NCBI GenBank assembly: GCA_041395445.1
Contig: JAWLAO010000004.1
Coordinates: 124,001-188,000 of the forward strand
Origin: Gammaproteobacteria bacterium
GTDB lineage: Bacteria > Pseudomonadota > Gammaproteobacteria > Xanthomonadales > Marinicellaceae
Direction: 5' to 3'
Length of the DNA: 64,000 bases
The translations under genes and the position numbers were made by a program. The notes under the pieces were generated by a model. That model made no database searches, was not told the DNA's origin, and saw only the letters and a list, made by a program, of their open reading frames with translations. This document shows, one piece after another, positions 34,382 to 43,369 of this stretch; position 1 is the stretch's first letter, and every line of letters starts with the position of its first letter.

Positions 34382-35356
34382 ATGGAAAAATATCTAAAAA
34401 AGATAAAACACATCATTCCAGCTTACATTGCTGTGACTTTTATAACAACATCGGTTGTTTTATTATTTAGATGGTTTTTCACAATACGAAATGATTTCTT
34501 ACATATCAACGAGGAAGTTTTTTTCTTTTATATTCCTCTAATTTTGCCGCTTATTGTGAGTTTTATATGGTTAAGTCGTAAGTTTAGAATACTACGTTTT
34601 GTAAATTACCATAAATCTGTCATGATTTATGAAATGATTGTGTATGCAGCATTTTTTGGAACTTTAATGTCATCAAACTATTATCTCAATTTCGTAACTA
34701 GTGAAATAACAGAAGTAACCTCTATAAATAATTTGCATAAAAACAACTCAAGATATCTAGCAATTTCAGATATTGACCTGGAATTCGATATGCCAAGTAT
34801 CCATATAAAAATCAGCACATCTGGTGGAGGATTTAGATTCAATCGGAGGAGAGATCTAACCTTCACTGCATATATTGTAATACCCTTTAAAGTTGAAAAC
34901 TTTAAAGACATAGCTTATTGGGATGAGTCGGAAAACTATTATAAATTTTGGTATGGGATCAAATTCTATAAAACTATTGAAAAAAGTCTTCCTGAAAGAG
35001 AGAAAGAAAAATTATATGAAGAATTTCTAAAGCAAGTTGAATCTAATTATTCTGACTATGATTTAGATAAGCCTGAGTACTTTGAAGTATTGTCATCATC
35101 TGAAGACTTAGATGGGTATACCAAAGCAATAAGCGAATCGTACTTAGAATCTTACAAAAACCCTGTTGTGATTGTTCCTTTGGATCAAAATCCTAAAAAT
35201 AATGAAAGTTTCTATTTGCTTTGGATTTTTATATCATTTGGGGGAGGATTATTATTGTTATCTTTTGCTCTTATTTTTCCAAAAGTTAACAATAACCCCT
35301 TACCCCACTATCCAAATATATTTGAGATCATTGGTGCTATTAGAAAGAAAAAATAA
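34382..35356 (+). CDS. Orphan membrane protein, unrecognised
   Basis: A 324-residue protein with three hydrophobic segments in the first 100 residues, a large soluble (probably periplasmic) part of about 170 residues containing FDMPSIHIKISTSGGGFRF and many charged residues, and a final membrane helix near residues 278-298. I do not recognise it. The gene is distinctly AT-rich compared with neighbours, and it lies between vapBC and a DUF2007 gene, which suggests recent acquisition. A transport or signalling role cannot be inferred. Confidence 0.6.
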   Translation: MEKYLKKIKHIIPAYIAVTFITTSVVLLFRWFFTIRNDFLHINEEVFFFYIPLILPLIVSFIWLSRKFRILRFVNYHKSVMIYEMIVYAAFFGTLMSSNYYLNFVTSEITEVTSINNLHKNNSRYLAISDIDLEFDMPSIHIKISTSGGGFRFNRRRDLTFTAYIVIPFKVENFKDIAYWDESENYYKFWYGIKFYKTIEKSLPEREKEKLYEEFLKQVESNYSDYDLDKPEYFEVLSSSEDLDGYTKAISESYLESYKNPVVIVPLDQNPKNNESFYLLWIFISFGGGLLLLSFALIFPKVNNNPLPHYPNIFEIIGAIRKKK

Positions 35357-35429
35357 AACAATCAAAATGTTTCGCGACTTTCCATTCATAATCCATTAAG
35401 TTAAAATTAAATATTGAAGTTTTTAACAA

Positions 35430-35675
35430 ATGAAGACCATGAAAAAAATCTACGAAGCGAGTAATTCTATTGAAGCCAAACTTTTGCTTGATTTGTTTGA
35501 ACAAGCCGGATTGAATGTTCGTGTTGATGGTGAATATTTGCAAGGGGCAATGGGTGGTTTGCCTGCGAGTGGTTTATTGACGATTAGAGTAGCTGAAGAA
35601 GACTTTGCGGATGCTGAAGAGATTTTACGTCAATGGGATTCGGGTGAGTTTGTCACTTCTGAGGATGAAGAATGA
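35430..35675 (+). CDS. DUF2007 family small protein
   Basis: An 81-residue protein matching DUF2007: KKIYEASNSIEAKLLLDLFEQAG, then GLPASGLLTIRVAEEDFADAEEIL. These are small alpha/beta proteins, sometimes annotated as putative signal-transducing proteins. ATG 35439 is an equally good start. It overlaps the next gene by 4 nt (ATGA), so they are translationally coupled. Confidence 0.8.
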   Translation: MKTMKKIYEASNSIEAKLLLDLFEQAGLNVRVDGEYLQGAMGGLPASGLLTIRVAEEDFADAEEILRQWDSGEFVTSEDEE

Positions 35676-36283
35676 AAACGATTCAATTTAACAATAAAGC
35701 AATCACACCTTCCAAAGTCGTTTGTATCGGCAGAAATTATGTTGAGCATATCAAAGAACTGGATAACGAAACACCAAGCGAACCTGTGGTTTTCTGCAAA
35801 CCGAATTCGGCAATCTCTGATGAAATAAATTTAGATGAAAATGATGAAATCCATTATGAGGGAGAGATTTGTTTTGTTGTCATGAATAATCAACTGGCAG
35901 GTGTTGGTTTTGGGCTGGATTTAACCAAAAGGGAGGTTCAGTCTAAACTTAAATCTAAAGGTTTGCCATGGGAACGGGCTAAGGCTTTTGATGGTTCTGC
36001 GGTTTTGTCAGATTTTGTCGAGTTTGATGGAAACACACAGAATATCCACATGCAATTATTGATTGATGGTGAACTCAAGCAATATGGCGGTTATGATTTG
36101 ATGCTTTATAAACCCCAGCAAATTCTTGAAGAAATCAGCCGCTTTATGACTTTGGAAGATGGCGATGTTATTATGACTGGAACACCCAAAGGAGTTGGAA
36201 AAATTCAAAGAAACACTCAATTCACAGGAAGAATTTTTCAAGGAGAAACTCTTCTCGTTGAAAACAATTGTCCAGTTAAATAG
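35672..36283 (+). CDS. Fumarylacetoacetate hydrolase family protein (YcgM-like)
   Basis: A 203-residue single-domain FAH enzyme: VVCIGRNYVEHIKELDNE at the N-terminus, the metal-binding HYEGEICFVV, and the C-terminal LEDGDVIMTGTPKGVG. E. coli YcgM (219) is similar. Members act as acylpyruvases or oxaloacetate decarboxylases; the substrate cannot be fixed. It is slightly short at the C-terminus, but the conserved blocks are all present. Confidence 0.87.
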   Translation: MKTIQFNNKAITPSKVVCIGRNYVEHIKELDNETPSEPVVFCKPNSAISDEINLDENDEIHYEGEICFVVMNNQLAGVGFGLDLTKREVQSKLKSKGLPWERAKAFDGSAVLSDFVEFDGNTQNIHMQLLIDGELKQYGGYDLMLYKPQQILEEISRFMTLEDGDVIMTGTPKGVGKIQRNTQFTGRIFQGETLLVENNCPVK

Positions 36284-36309
36284 ACAATTGATAGTCTCAG
36301 AAGTGTTGT

Positions 36310-36861
36310 ATGCATTATAATCTGCCGATGCGATTGATTTTCATCATAACTTTACTTTTATTCTCTGCAAATGGTCTGTCCCAGGACAAAAAATTTGATG
36401 AACGTTGGTATTTCAATGTCAATGCAGGTGCAGTTGTTCCTGACGATTCCTTGCAATTGAATGATGCCAAAATATTTGATTTTCGAGTCGGTAAAGCAAT
36501 GAGTGAAGTGTGGAGTTATGAAATTGTCGGCTTTGCTGATGAATACGATTTCGATATCGACTATGGCTTAAAACACACGGGTGTCGGCATCAATTTTCTC
36601 GACATCAACCAAGACCCGCTGTGGAAGCCTTATTTTTTAATGGGCGTTGGGTTGATTCGCCATGAAACGCAAGACGAATCCGGAACCAATCTTTATTTCA
36701 ATGTAGGCATTGGCGGTAGTTGGTATTTCTTTGGTGACAATGTCAGGCTGCGTGCCGAAGCGGTTTCCAGATTGGATTTGAATGATACCAAATTGCCGGG
36801 ACAAGATGGGTTCGGTGATGGTGTTTTTACCGTTGGATTAACTATTCCTTTAGGGAACTAA
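36310..36861 (+). CDS. Small outer-membrane beta-barrel protein
   Basis: A 183-residue protein with a signal peptide (from ATG 36310, or an equally plausible ATG 36328 at MRLIFIITLLLFSANGLSQ). The mature part consists of alternating strands, for example WYFNVNAGAVVPDD, WKPYFLMGVGLIRHE and VFTVGLTIPLGN, as in OmpA-type eight-stranded barrels or OmpW-like proteins. The function is unknown. It lies 26 nt downstream of the FAH gene and 9 nt upstream of the MBOAT gene. Confidence 0.7.
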   Translation: MHYNLPMRLIFIITLLLFSANGLSQDKKFDERWYFNVNAGAVVPDDSLQLNDAKIFDFRVGKAMSEVWSYEIVGFADEYDFDIDYGLKHTGVGINFLDINQDPLWKPYFLMGVGLIRHETQDESGTNLYFNVGIGGSWYFFGDNVRLRAEAVSRLDLNDTKLPGQDGFGDGVFTVGLTIPLGN

Positions 36862-36870
36862 TCAATAGCT

Positions 36871-38280
36871 GTGTTATTTAATAGCATACATTTCTTTATC
36901 TTTCTGCCGATTGTTCTGCTCGGAGCAGCAATACTCAGAAAGTATTCAAAAAAAGCAGAAGTTTTATTTTTAATCATTGCCAGTGCTTATTTCTACGGGC
37001 AATGGAGCTGGAATTACATTATCCTTATCTATATCACTATCGTTACGGATTATATTTTAGGTCTTAAATGCTATAGTTCCGACAAACCACAAAAATTTCT
37101 CTTGCTTAGCCTCATTGTCAACCTTGGTATTTTGGGTTTCTTCAAATATGCCAATTTTCTGATAAATACAGGTAACAACATTAGTACAGGGCTTGGATTT
37201 GATTACCAAATGCAATTCTTCGAGTTTTTACTTCCGGTTGGAATTTCTTTTTATACTTTTCAGAGCCTCAGTTACACCATTGATATTTATCGAAAGGAAT
37301 TGCAACCAAGAAAAAGTATTTTTGATTATGCTTTGTTTATTTCCTTTTTCCCACAGCTGGTTGCCGGACCGATTGTTCGTGCTTCAGAGTTCTTTGAGCA
37401 ATTAGACAAGAAAAGACACTTCAGTTTTGATATGGCTCAATCCGGGGTTATGTTGATTTTACTTGGTTTGGTTAAAAAGATTGTTTTTGCGGATAATCTA
37501 GCAACGATTGTTGATCCTGTTTTTGATAATCCGGAAAGCGCGAATGGTTTAATGACGTTAATAGCGGTTTATGCGTTTGCATTCCAAATCTATTTTGATT
37601 TCTCCGGTTATACAGACATTGCCATTGGAGTCGCTAAGTTGCTTGGATTTAGTTTTCCAAGAAACTTTAATCATCCTTACATTGCATTGTCGATCCAGGA
37701 TTTTTGGCGACGTTGGCACATGACTTTGTCTCGCTGGCTGAGAGATTATCTCTACATTAGTCTTGGCGGCAACCGAAAAGGCTCTTACAAAACCATGAGA
37801 AATTTATTTCTGACAATGTTTTTAGGTGGGTTATGGCATGGTGCTTCATGGAATTTTGCACTCTGGGGTGTCTTGCATGGAGTCTATCTTGCAATTGAAC
37901 GAATTATAGACAAATATAAATTGTTCAAATGGAATTTACAGAACAAATTCATTCGACTTTTTAAATGGCTTGTCGTTTTCCATCTGGTTTGCTTTGCCTG
38001 GATATTCTTCCGTGCTGTAGAATTTTCAGACAGCCGTCAAATTATTGAAAATATCATCACGATGAAAGGACAATTTGCCATTCCTGATGTGTTTTGGATT
38101 TCATCTGCTCTTGTTGTTTTGTTTCCGCTTTGGCACTGGATTTCAGCAAAAATTGATTTGACAGGTCGAAGTGGAACCATGCAAACAAAAGAGTATGTGT
38201 TTTGGCAAACGGCTTTGACACTCACCCTGATTTTTTTCTATCCACAACAAACAGGCTCATTCATGTACTTCCAGTTTTAA
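36871..38280 (+). CDS. MBOAT O-acyltransferase (AlgI/DltB-like)
   Basis: A 469-residue polytopic membrane protein with a GTG start. MBOAT features are VGISFYTFQSLSYTIDIYR, FISFFPQLVAGPIVRASEFF, and GGLWHGASWNFALWG with the catalytic histidine. With the next gene it forms the familiar pair that transfers acyl groups to extracytoplasmic polysaccharide or teichoic-like polymers. It differs from alginate acetylation loci in that no algJ/algF or alginate synthesis genes are present. Confidence 0.9.
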   Translation: MLFNSIHFFIFLPIVLLGAAILRKYSKKAEVLFLIIASAYFYGQWSWNYIILIYITIVTDYILGLKCYSSDKPQKFLLLSLIVNLGILGFFKYANFLINTGNNISTGLGFDYQMQFFEFLLPVGISFYTFQSLSYTIDIYRKELQPRKSIFDYALFISFFPQLVAGPIVRASEFFEQLDKKRHFSFDMAQSGVMLILLGLVKKIVFADNLATIVDPVFDNPESANGLMTLIAVYAFAFQIYFDFSGYTDIAIGVAKLLGFSFPRNFNHPYIALSIQDFWRRWHMTLSRWLRDYLYISLGGNRKGSYKTMRNLFLTMFLGGLWHGASWNFALWGVLHGVYLAIERIIDKYKLFKWNLQNKFIRLFKWLVVFHLVCFAWIFFRAVEFSDSRQIIENIITMKGQFAIPDVFWISSALVVLFPLWHWISAKIDLTGRSGTMQTKEYVFWQTALTLTLIFFYPQQTGSFMYFQF

Positions 38281-38281
38281 T

Positions 38282-39418
38282 ATGATTCAGTTTTTTTTAC
38301 ATAGAAAGTTTTGGCTACCGATTGTTTTGATTATTGGAATTGCTGTTGTACTTGAGTTATTGTTAAGGCTTGGTATTTACGATGATTTTATCAAGCCCAG
38401 ATCATATTTAGGAAATGCTGTCTACAGAGAGAAAGCATTACAAGATTTTGGTTTGGAGAATGTCCATTGGATAACCATCGGTGATTCTCGATTGGACTGG
38501 GGAATTGAACACGAAAAGATTCTTAAGCTTCAAAAAGACAAGGGAATTAATCACTTGAGGATGTCTTTTGAGAGTTCGAATTTTTTAGCGTTACAATCAA
38601 CTGTAGAATGGTCTATGGCAAATATGCCGAACTTGGAAGGTATTTTTCTTGGTGTTGGAGAAAATAATTTTGGTCACTATGATGATGTTTCCAAACAATA
38701 TAACGTGGCGTGGCCTTTCAGAAATTTCATCAACTATGATGATTTTAAATATTTTCATCCGAACTTTTGGAAATTTAGCTATCTTTCCAGATTTGCTCTT
38801 TATGTCTATTTTTTTGATATCAAAGAACTTTTTCAAAAAAGTATGGTTCGGTTCAAGCAAATTAGTCACTATCAATCAAAAGAGCATTCAGATATTTTCT
38901 CTTTCAAAAGAGATTTACCAAATGATGTTTGTGAATTTGAACTCGATAGTATTCAACAGTGTGTCAAAACAGCAAACCGACATATTGACCAAGTCAATAA
39001 TAAGGGAGCATTTAATTTTATACAATTAGTCTGCGGTAATGATTATAGTCAACGCCGAGCACAAAATAACACTCCATTCCATAAAAAAACAGCTGATGAA
39101 CAATTGCAAATATCGAATAACTGGAAAAAACTTTTTGACAAAATTTTTAGTAATGGAAAAAAACTGAAAGTTGTTTTATTACCGGAACATCAAATGTTCA
39201 ACTATGCTGTAAAACCAACAAACTCTGTCGAAACCATGAACATGGTGTTAGATAGTTATAGGAGTAAATCAGATTTTGAATTGATCGATTTTAGAAATCT
39301 ATTTGCAGAAGATTCGTCTCACAAAGAGTGCGAGTATTTTTCAGATCCTCTTCACCTCAATAATTTAGGCATGAGTACACTTACTCAAGCAATTCTTGAA
39401 AAACTGAGTGAAAAGTAA
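38282..39418 (+). CDS. SGNH-like partner of the MBOAT acyltransferase
   Basis: A 378-residue protein with an N-terminal membrane anchor (about residues 12-30) and a periplasmic SGNH-type domain: block I is WITIGDSRLDWGI with the nucleophile in G-D-S, and the C-terminal D-x2-H block is FSDPLHLNNLGM. Such proteins take an acyl group from the MBOAT partner to the glycan. It starts 2 nt after the MBOAT stop, so the two are cotranscribed. The target polymer is unknown. Confidence 0.8.
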   Translation: MIQFFLHRKFWLPIVLIIGIAVVLELLLRLGIYDDFIKPRSYLGNAVYREKALQDFGLENVHWITIGDSRLDWGIEHEKILKLQKDKGINHLRMSFESSNFLALQSTVEWSMANMPNLEGIFLGVGENNFGHYDDVSKQYNVAWPFRNFINYDDFKYFHPNFWKFSYLSRFALYVYFFDIKELFQKSMVRFKQISHYQSKEHSDIFSFKRDLPNDVCEFELDSIQQCVKTANRHIDQVNNKGAFNFIQLVCGNDYSQRRAQNNTPFHKKTADEQLQISNNWKKLFDKIFSNGKKLKVVLLPEHQMFNYAVKPTNSVETMNMVLDSYRSKSDFELIDFRNLFAEDSSHKECEYFSDPLHLNNLGMSTLTQAILEKLSEK

Positions 39419-39422
39419 AAAT

Positions 39423-39447
39423 GAAAAGGCCTGGATAAGACCTTTTC
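39423..39447. terminator. Weak bidirectional hairpin between convergent genes
   Basis: GAAAAGG and CCTTTTC form a 7-bp stem with an 11-nt loop, followed by an A-rich run on the plus strand and ATTTTTA on the minus strand. It lies between the stops of the SGNH-like gene and the isocitrate dehydrogenase gene, and more probably serves the latter. Confidence 0.5.
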
Positions 39448-39458
39448 AACAAAAAAAA

Positions 39459-40463
39459 TTATAATCTTTCAATAACAGCATCGGTAAATTCAGCTGTTTT
39501 CGCTGAACCACCCAAATCACCCGTTAAACGATCTTTATCTGCTAAAACGCTGCGGATTGCATTGCGAATTTTAATCGCTTTATCATGCATTCCCAGATGT
39601 TCAAGCATTAAAGCTGCTGCGAGAATTACTGCTGTTGGGTTGGCAATTTTCTTGCCGGCAATATCAGGAGCGGAACCATGAACAGCTTCAAAAATAGCTG
39701 AATCTTTACCAATATTGGCTCCCGGTGCCATACCCAAGCCACCAACAAGCCCGGCACAAAGATCTGAAATAATATCACCGAAAAGATTGGTGGTAACAAT
39801 AATATCGAATTGTTGCGGATTCATAACCAACTGCATACAAGTGTTATCAACAATTAATGAATTGAACTCGATTTGAGGATATTCCTTGGCTATTTCTTCT
39901 GCCACTTCCAGAAATAATCCTGAAACTGTTTTCATGATATTAGCTTTATGCACCGCTGTCACTTTTTTGCGTTCAGCCTTAACAGCAATATCAAATGCAT
40001 AGCGAACGATATTTTCGCACGCTTCACGAGTGACTACAATTTCGCCTTTTGCCACCGTTCTATCTTCATTGATAGTCTGTCCTTCCTGACGATAAGCTCC
40101 TTCAGTATTTTCACGAACGGTGATAATGTCAATATCTTCAAACTTTGACTTTGTTCCCGGAAAAGTAATCACCGGGCGTAAGTTGGCATATAGGTGAAAA
40201 TGACGACGCAAAGCGACATTAATCGAGCTAAAACCTTTACCAACCGGTGTGGTTAAAGGCCCTTTCAAACAAACTTTGTTTTTTGCGATGGTGTCTAATG
40301 TATCTTTTGGAAGAAGTTCCCCATGCTTTTCCAAAGCCATTAGTCCGGCATCAACATACTCGTATTCCAGTCCTGCTTCAACAGCATCCAATACGCGTAA
40401 TGTGGCATCCATGATTTCCGGTCCGATGCCATCCCCTTTAATTACTGTAATTTTGTTATTCAT
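39459..40463 (-). CDS. NAD-type isocitrate dehydrogenase
   Basis: A 334-residue decarboxylating dehydrogenase of the isocitrate/isopropylmalate family: GDGIGPEIMDATLRVLD, the substrate-loop block FSSINVALRRHFHLYANLRP, ITVRENTEGAYRQEG, NLFGDIISDLCAGLVGG and EAVHGSAPDIAGKKIANP. The S-x2-V-x-L-R substrate motif and length indicate isocitrate rather than isopropylmalate; cofactor use (NAD) is inferred from the short form. It would serve the TCA cycle. It is divergent from the NeuC-like gene, 63 bp apart. Confidence 0.85.
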   Translation of the reverse strand: MNNKITVIKGDGIGPEIMDATLRVLDAVEAGLEYEYVDAGLMALEKHGELLPKDTLDTIAKNKVCLKGPLTTPVGKGFSSINVALRRHFHLYANLRPVITFPGTKSKFEDIDIITVRENTEGAYRQEGQTINEDRTVAKGEIVVTREACENIVRYAFDIAVKAERKKVTAVHKANIMKTVSGLFLEVAEEIAKEYPQIEFNSLIVDNTCMQLVMNPQQFDIIVTTNLFGDIISDLCAGLVGGLGMAPGANIGKDSAIFEAVHGSAPDIAGKKIANPTAVILAAALMLEHLGMHDKAIKIRNAIRSVLADKDRLTGDLGGSAKTAEFTDAVIERL

Positions 40464-40526
40464 TGTTGATTCGTCTGTTGTAAAATCGGGGCGTATTATA
40501 CAAGCATTGGCTACAGACCTCTAAGA

Positions 40527-41675
40527 ATGAAGAAAAAAATCGTCGCAATAACCTCATCACGTGCCGATTACAGCCATCTATACTGGCCGTTAAAACTTTT
40601 GGAACAAGACAAATCCATCGAATTAAGCATTTTGTGTTTTGGTCCTCACTTGTCTCCTGAGTATGGCGAAACATGGAAAGAAATCATTAAAGACGGTTTT
40701 ACAAATGTCAAAACGATTGAATGCTTGCTGAGTTCTGATACCGATGTCGGTATGGCAAAGTCTTTGGGGTTGGCAACATTAAGCATTGCGGATTATTTGT
40801 CTGAACTTCGTCCGGACTTAATGTTGATAATTGCTGATCGCTATGAAATGCTCGCTCCTGCGAATGTCGCTTTGACATTACGAATTCCAATTGCACATAT
40901 TGAAGGAGGAGATGTTTCTGAAGGAGCTATTGATGATGCGGTGCGAAATGCTTTGACGAAAATGAGCCATATTCATTTTACTCCAACAACAATGGCACAA
41001 AAGCGGGTATTGGCTATGGGAGAAGAGTCTTGGAGAGTTCATGTGAGCGGAGCTCCTTCATTGGATCATTTACGACGCAGTGAAATCCCGACTCGCTCAG
41101 AGATTTTAGGTCAGTTTAATCTCAAAGATGATGAAAGTATCATTGTTGTTGCCTATCATCCGGTCACAATGCACAGAAATTCTAATCTTGAGCAACATGC
41201 TGTTTTTGATGCATTAGAACGACGAAAAGAGCAAATCGTGTTTTGTTTTCCCAATGCCGATACCGGCTCGCACAAAATCATGCAACAAGCAAAAGAGTTT
41301 TGTGAAAACCATAAAAATGCTCAAATGCACACCAACTTACCGGCTCAAACCTATTGGGGATTATTAAAGTCGGCCGATTTAATGCTGGGAAATTCATCCA
41401 GTGGCATCATGGAAACCGCTTCATTACAATTGCCCACAGTCAACATCGGCATTCGCCAAAAAGGGAGAGATCGAGCAGAAAATATTATTGATGTTGGTGC
41501 GGATTGTTTAGTAATCTCTCAGGCTATTGATAAAGGTTTGAGTTCAGAATTCAAAAAAACCATTAAAAATATTTCAAATCCTTATGGTGATGGTTTTGCG
41601 GCAGAGAAAATTGTGAAAGTTTTGTCGGAACTGACAATCAATAATGATTTGTTGTTCAAGAAGAACATCTTATGA
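40527..41675 (+). CDS. neuC: Hydrolysing UDP-N-acetylglucosamine 2-epimerase (NeuC-like)
   Basis: A 382-residue GT-B fold enzyme: ITSSRADYSHLYWPLKLL, LCFGPHLSPEYGETW, IIADRYEMLAPANVALTLRIPIAHIEGGDVSEGAIDDA (in parts), and MLGNSSSGIMETASL. It should convert UDP-GlcNAc (or a related UDP-sugar) to free ManNAc-type sugar and UDP, the first step towards sialic-acid-like sugars. It is coupled to the aminotransferase by a 4-nt overlap. Synthase (neuB) and activation (neuA) genes are absent here, so the pathway is incomplete in this window. Confidence 0.85.
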   Translation: MKKKIVAITSSRADYSHLYWPLKLLEQDKSIELSILCFGPHLSPEYGETWKEIIKDGFTNVKTIECLLSSDTDVGMAKSLGLATLSIADYLSELRPDLMLIIADRYEMLAPANVALTLRIPIAHIEGGDVSEGAIDDAVRNALTKMSHIHFTPTTMAQKRVLAMGEESWRVHVSGAPSLDHLRRSEIPTRSEILGQFNLKDDESIIVVAYHPVTMHRNSNLEQHAVFDALERRKEQIVFCFPNADTGSHKIMQQAKEFCENHKNAQMHTNLPAQTYWGLLKSADLMLGNSSSGIMETASLQLPTVNIGIRQKGRDRAENIIDVGADCLVISQAIDKGLSSEFKKTIKNISNPYGDGFAAEKIVKVLSELTINNDLLFKKNIL

Positions 41676-42775
41676 GGAAATATCCGCTGGCAAAACCTGA
41701 AGTCACTCAGGAAGATATTGATGCTGTCACTTCAGTATTAAAGTCTTCGGAACTATCCCGTGGACCTATTGTTAAAGAGTTTGAACAAGCCATCTGTCGG
41801 GCTGTTAAATCTGAATATGCCTGTGCTGTGAGTTCAGGAACAGCCGGGCTGATTATGGCACTTCAGGCTTTGGGAGTTCAAGCCAGAGACGAAGTGATCA
41901 CCGTTTCTTTCACCGTTCCGGCAACAGTAAATTCAATCATTGCTGTTGGCGCAACTCCGATGATGATTGATATTGAGCCTCAAACTTTGGGGATGTGCCC
42001 GGTCGCCCTTAAAAAATCCATCACTCACAAAACTAAAGCGATTATTGTGGTTCATGCGTTTGGCAAAGCGACAAAAATTGCAGAGATTATAAACATTGCC
42101 AAACAACATGACATCCCCGTGATTGAAGATACCTGCGAAGCGATTGGCAATCGATACAAAGACAAACACTTAGGAACATTCGCTGATATCGGTGTGTTTG
42201 CCTTTTATCCCAACAAACAAATCACCAGCGGTGAAGGAGGAATGCTGGTCACCAACAATAAGCAATATGATGAAAAATTCAAACTGCTGCGAAATCACGG
42301 CCGCACAATGAACGGCGATTTGTATGATCAAATCAGCTTTGGTTGGAATTTCCGTATGAGCGACATCAATGCCGCTTTGTGTTTGTCTCAACTCAAACGA
42401 CTTTCGCAAATCATTAAAAAACGCCAACAAATTTCCAATTGGTATTATGAAAACCTTGAAGATGTTGATGAAGTCATTTGTCCGCAGTTTTCAAAAAGTG
42501 AACCTCAATCTGCATGGTTTGTTTATGTGATTCGCTTGCTCACAACGGACAGGGAAGCAGTTATCACAGATATGCAAAACCAAGGAATTCAATGCGGTCG
42601 ATATTTTGCTCCTGTTCATCTGCAGCCTTTTTATCGGGATAAATTCCCGGATTTAAAACCTCAAGTCACCGAAGAGATTGCCAGTCAATGTCTGGCTTTA
42701 CCGTTTTATAACGAATTAACGAGAGAAGGTGTGGAGTTTATTTGTGATAAGTTAAAAGAATTTATCCGCAGATAA
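41672..42775 (+). CDS. DegT/DnrJ/EryC1/StrS sugar aminotransferase
   Basis: A 367-residue PLP enzyme: LAKPEVTQEDIDAVTSVLKS, SSGTAGLIMALQALG, ISFGWNFRMSDINAALCL, and the PLP-lysine motif FYPNKQITSGEGGMLVTN. It transfers an amino group to a nucleotide-linked keto-sugar for surface glycan synthesis. It follows the NeuC-like epimerase, so the two may supply one modified sugar. What lies downstream is a repeat-rich stretch without genes. Confidence 0.9.
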   Translation: MRKYPLAKPEVTQEDIDAVTSVLKSSELSRGPIVKEFEQAICRAVKSEYACAVSSGTAGLIMALQALGVQARDEVITVSFTVPATVNSIIAVGATPMMIDIEPQTLGMCPVALKKSITHKTKAIIVVHAFGKATKIAEIINIAKQHDIPVIEDTCEAIGNRYKDKHLGTFADIGVFAFYPNKQITSGEGGMLVTNNKQYDEKFKLLRNHGRTMNGDLYDQISFGWNFRMSDINAALCLSQLKRLSQIIKKRQQISNWYYENLEDVDEVICPQFSKSEPQSAWFVYVIRLLTTDREAVITDMQNQGIQCGRYFAPVHLQPFYRDKFPDLKPQVTEEIASQCLALPFYNELTREGVEFICDKLKEFIRR

Positions 42776-42785
42776 AAAAAGCCTC

Positions 42786-42811
42786 GTCATTCCCGCGAAG
42801 GCTGGAATCTA
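42786..42811. repeat. GTCATTCCC repeat, copy 1
   Basis: A 26-bp stretch with arms ATTCCC and GGAAT around CGAAGG. It is 23 of 26 identical to the copy at 43330, with the same orientation. Confidence 0.75.
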
Positions 42812-42966
42812 TTTGTTTTTATTTCGCACAGCGACACAGAGGCACAGCGAATTAGAATTACCCTTCTGAGCGAATGAACTATAAAACACCGTCATTTATT
42901 CGCCTCGTCCTGAGGCTCACCATCTTCCATGATGGTTTACATGAAAATTCTTTCCCGAAGAATTTT

Positions 42967-43052
42967 TCGACCGAGTGAAACGAACGGAGAAATCTTTTTT
43001 TCTAGCAGCTTCTGTGAATAGAGATCTCTCCATGCGCTTCGCTTAGTCGAGA
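42967..43052. repeat. Imperfect inverted repeat, MITE-like
   Basis: The left arm (TCGACCGAGTGAAACG, then GGAGAAATCT) and the right arm (43020-43052, read in reverse TCGACTAAGCGAAGCG, then GGAGAGATCT) are imperfect inverted copies. The same sequence family lies inside mod at 47222-47249. Confidence 0.6.
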
Positions 43053-43329
43053 TGACGGGAAATAAAACCATTATTTTCTTTGTTACTTTTGTTCGTGCAA
43101 AAGTAACGCAAAAGCACGCCCCGAACTCTCAACCTGCGGTTTCCCTCAATATTTTCTCAAATTTGGCGTTCGCAACAACTCACATTGCAAGCAATGTTCA
43201 AACACTTGCGAACTTGATTCCAAATCTTCAAAAATATTTCGGTGAGAGTAAAGGGGTTTTAAAATGTCATTTTGAGCGAGAGGAACGCCCCGAGTTATCT
43301 TGCTGAAAAATAGTCATTTCCACAATTTT

Positions 43330-43355
43330 GTCATTCCCTCGAAGGAGGGAATCTA
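43330..43355. repeat. GTCATTCCC repeat, copy 2
   Basis: GTCATTCCCTCGAAGGAGGG followed by AATCTA; the arms are perfectly self-complementary here (ATTCCCTC/GAGGGAAT), forming a short hairpin. It lies 15 bp after the res stop on the minus strand and may also serve as its terminator. Confidence 0.7.
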
Positions 43356-43369
43356 GAGAATTACGAAAA

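Larger units (their letters stand above)
42776..43369. other. Repeat-rich non-coding stretch between degT and res
   Basis: About 590 bp without a credible gene. It holds two copies of a 26-bp GTCATTCCC element near its ends, a fragment of the CACAGAGGCACAG dispersed repeat at about 42825-42850, an imperfect inverted repeat at 42967-43052, and a piece reading GTCATTTTGAGCGAGAGGAAC near 43265. It separates the sugar genes from the restriction locus and looks like a graveyard of small mobile repeats. Confidence 0.75.

Noticed and set aside
43052..43306. 84-codon plus-strand frame in the repeat stretch
   Set aside because: It is composed of repeat fragments and has no recognisable start site or family.
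42786..43355. The two GTCATTCCC copies as ends of a transposon or CRISPR repeats
   Set aside because: They are in direct orientation with no transposase between, and only two unevenly spaced copies exist, so neither fits.
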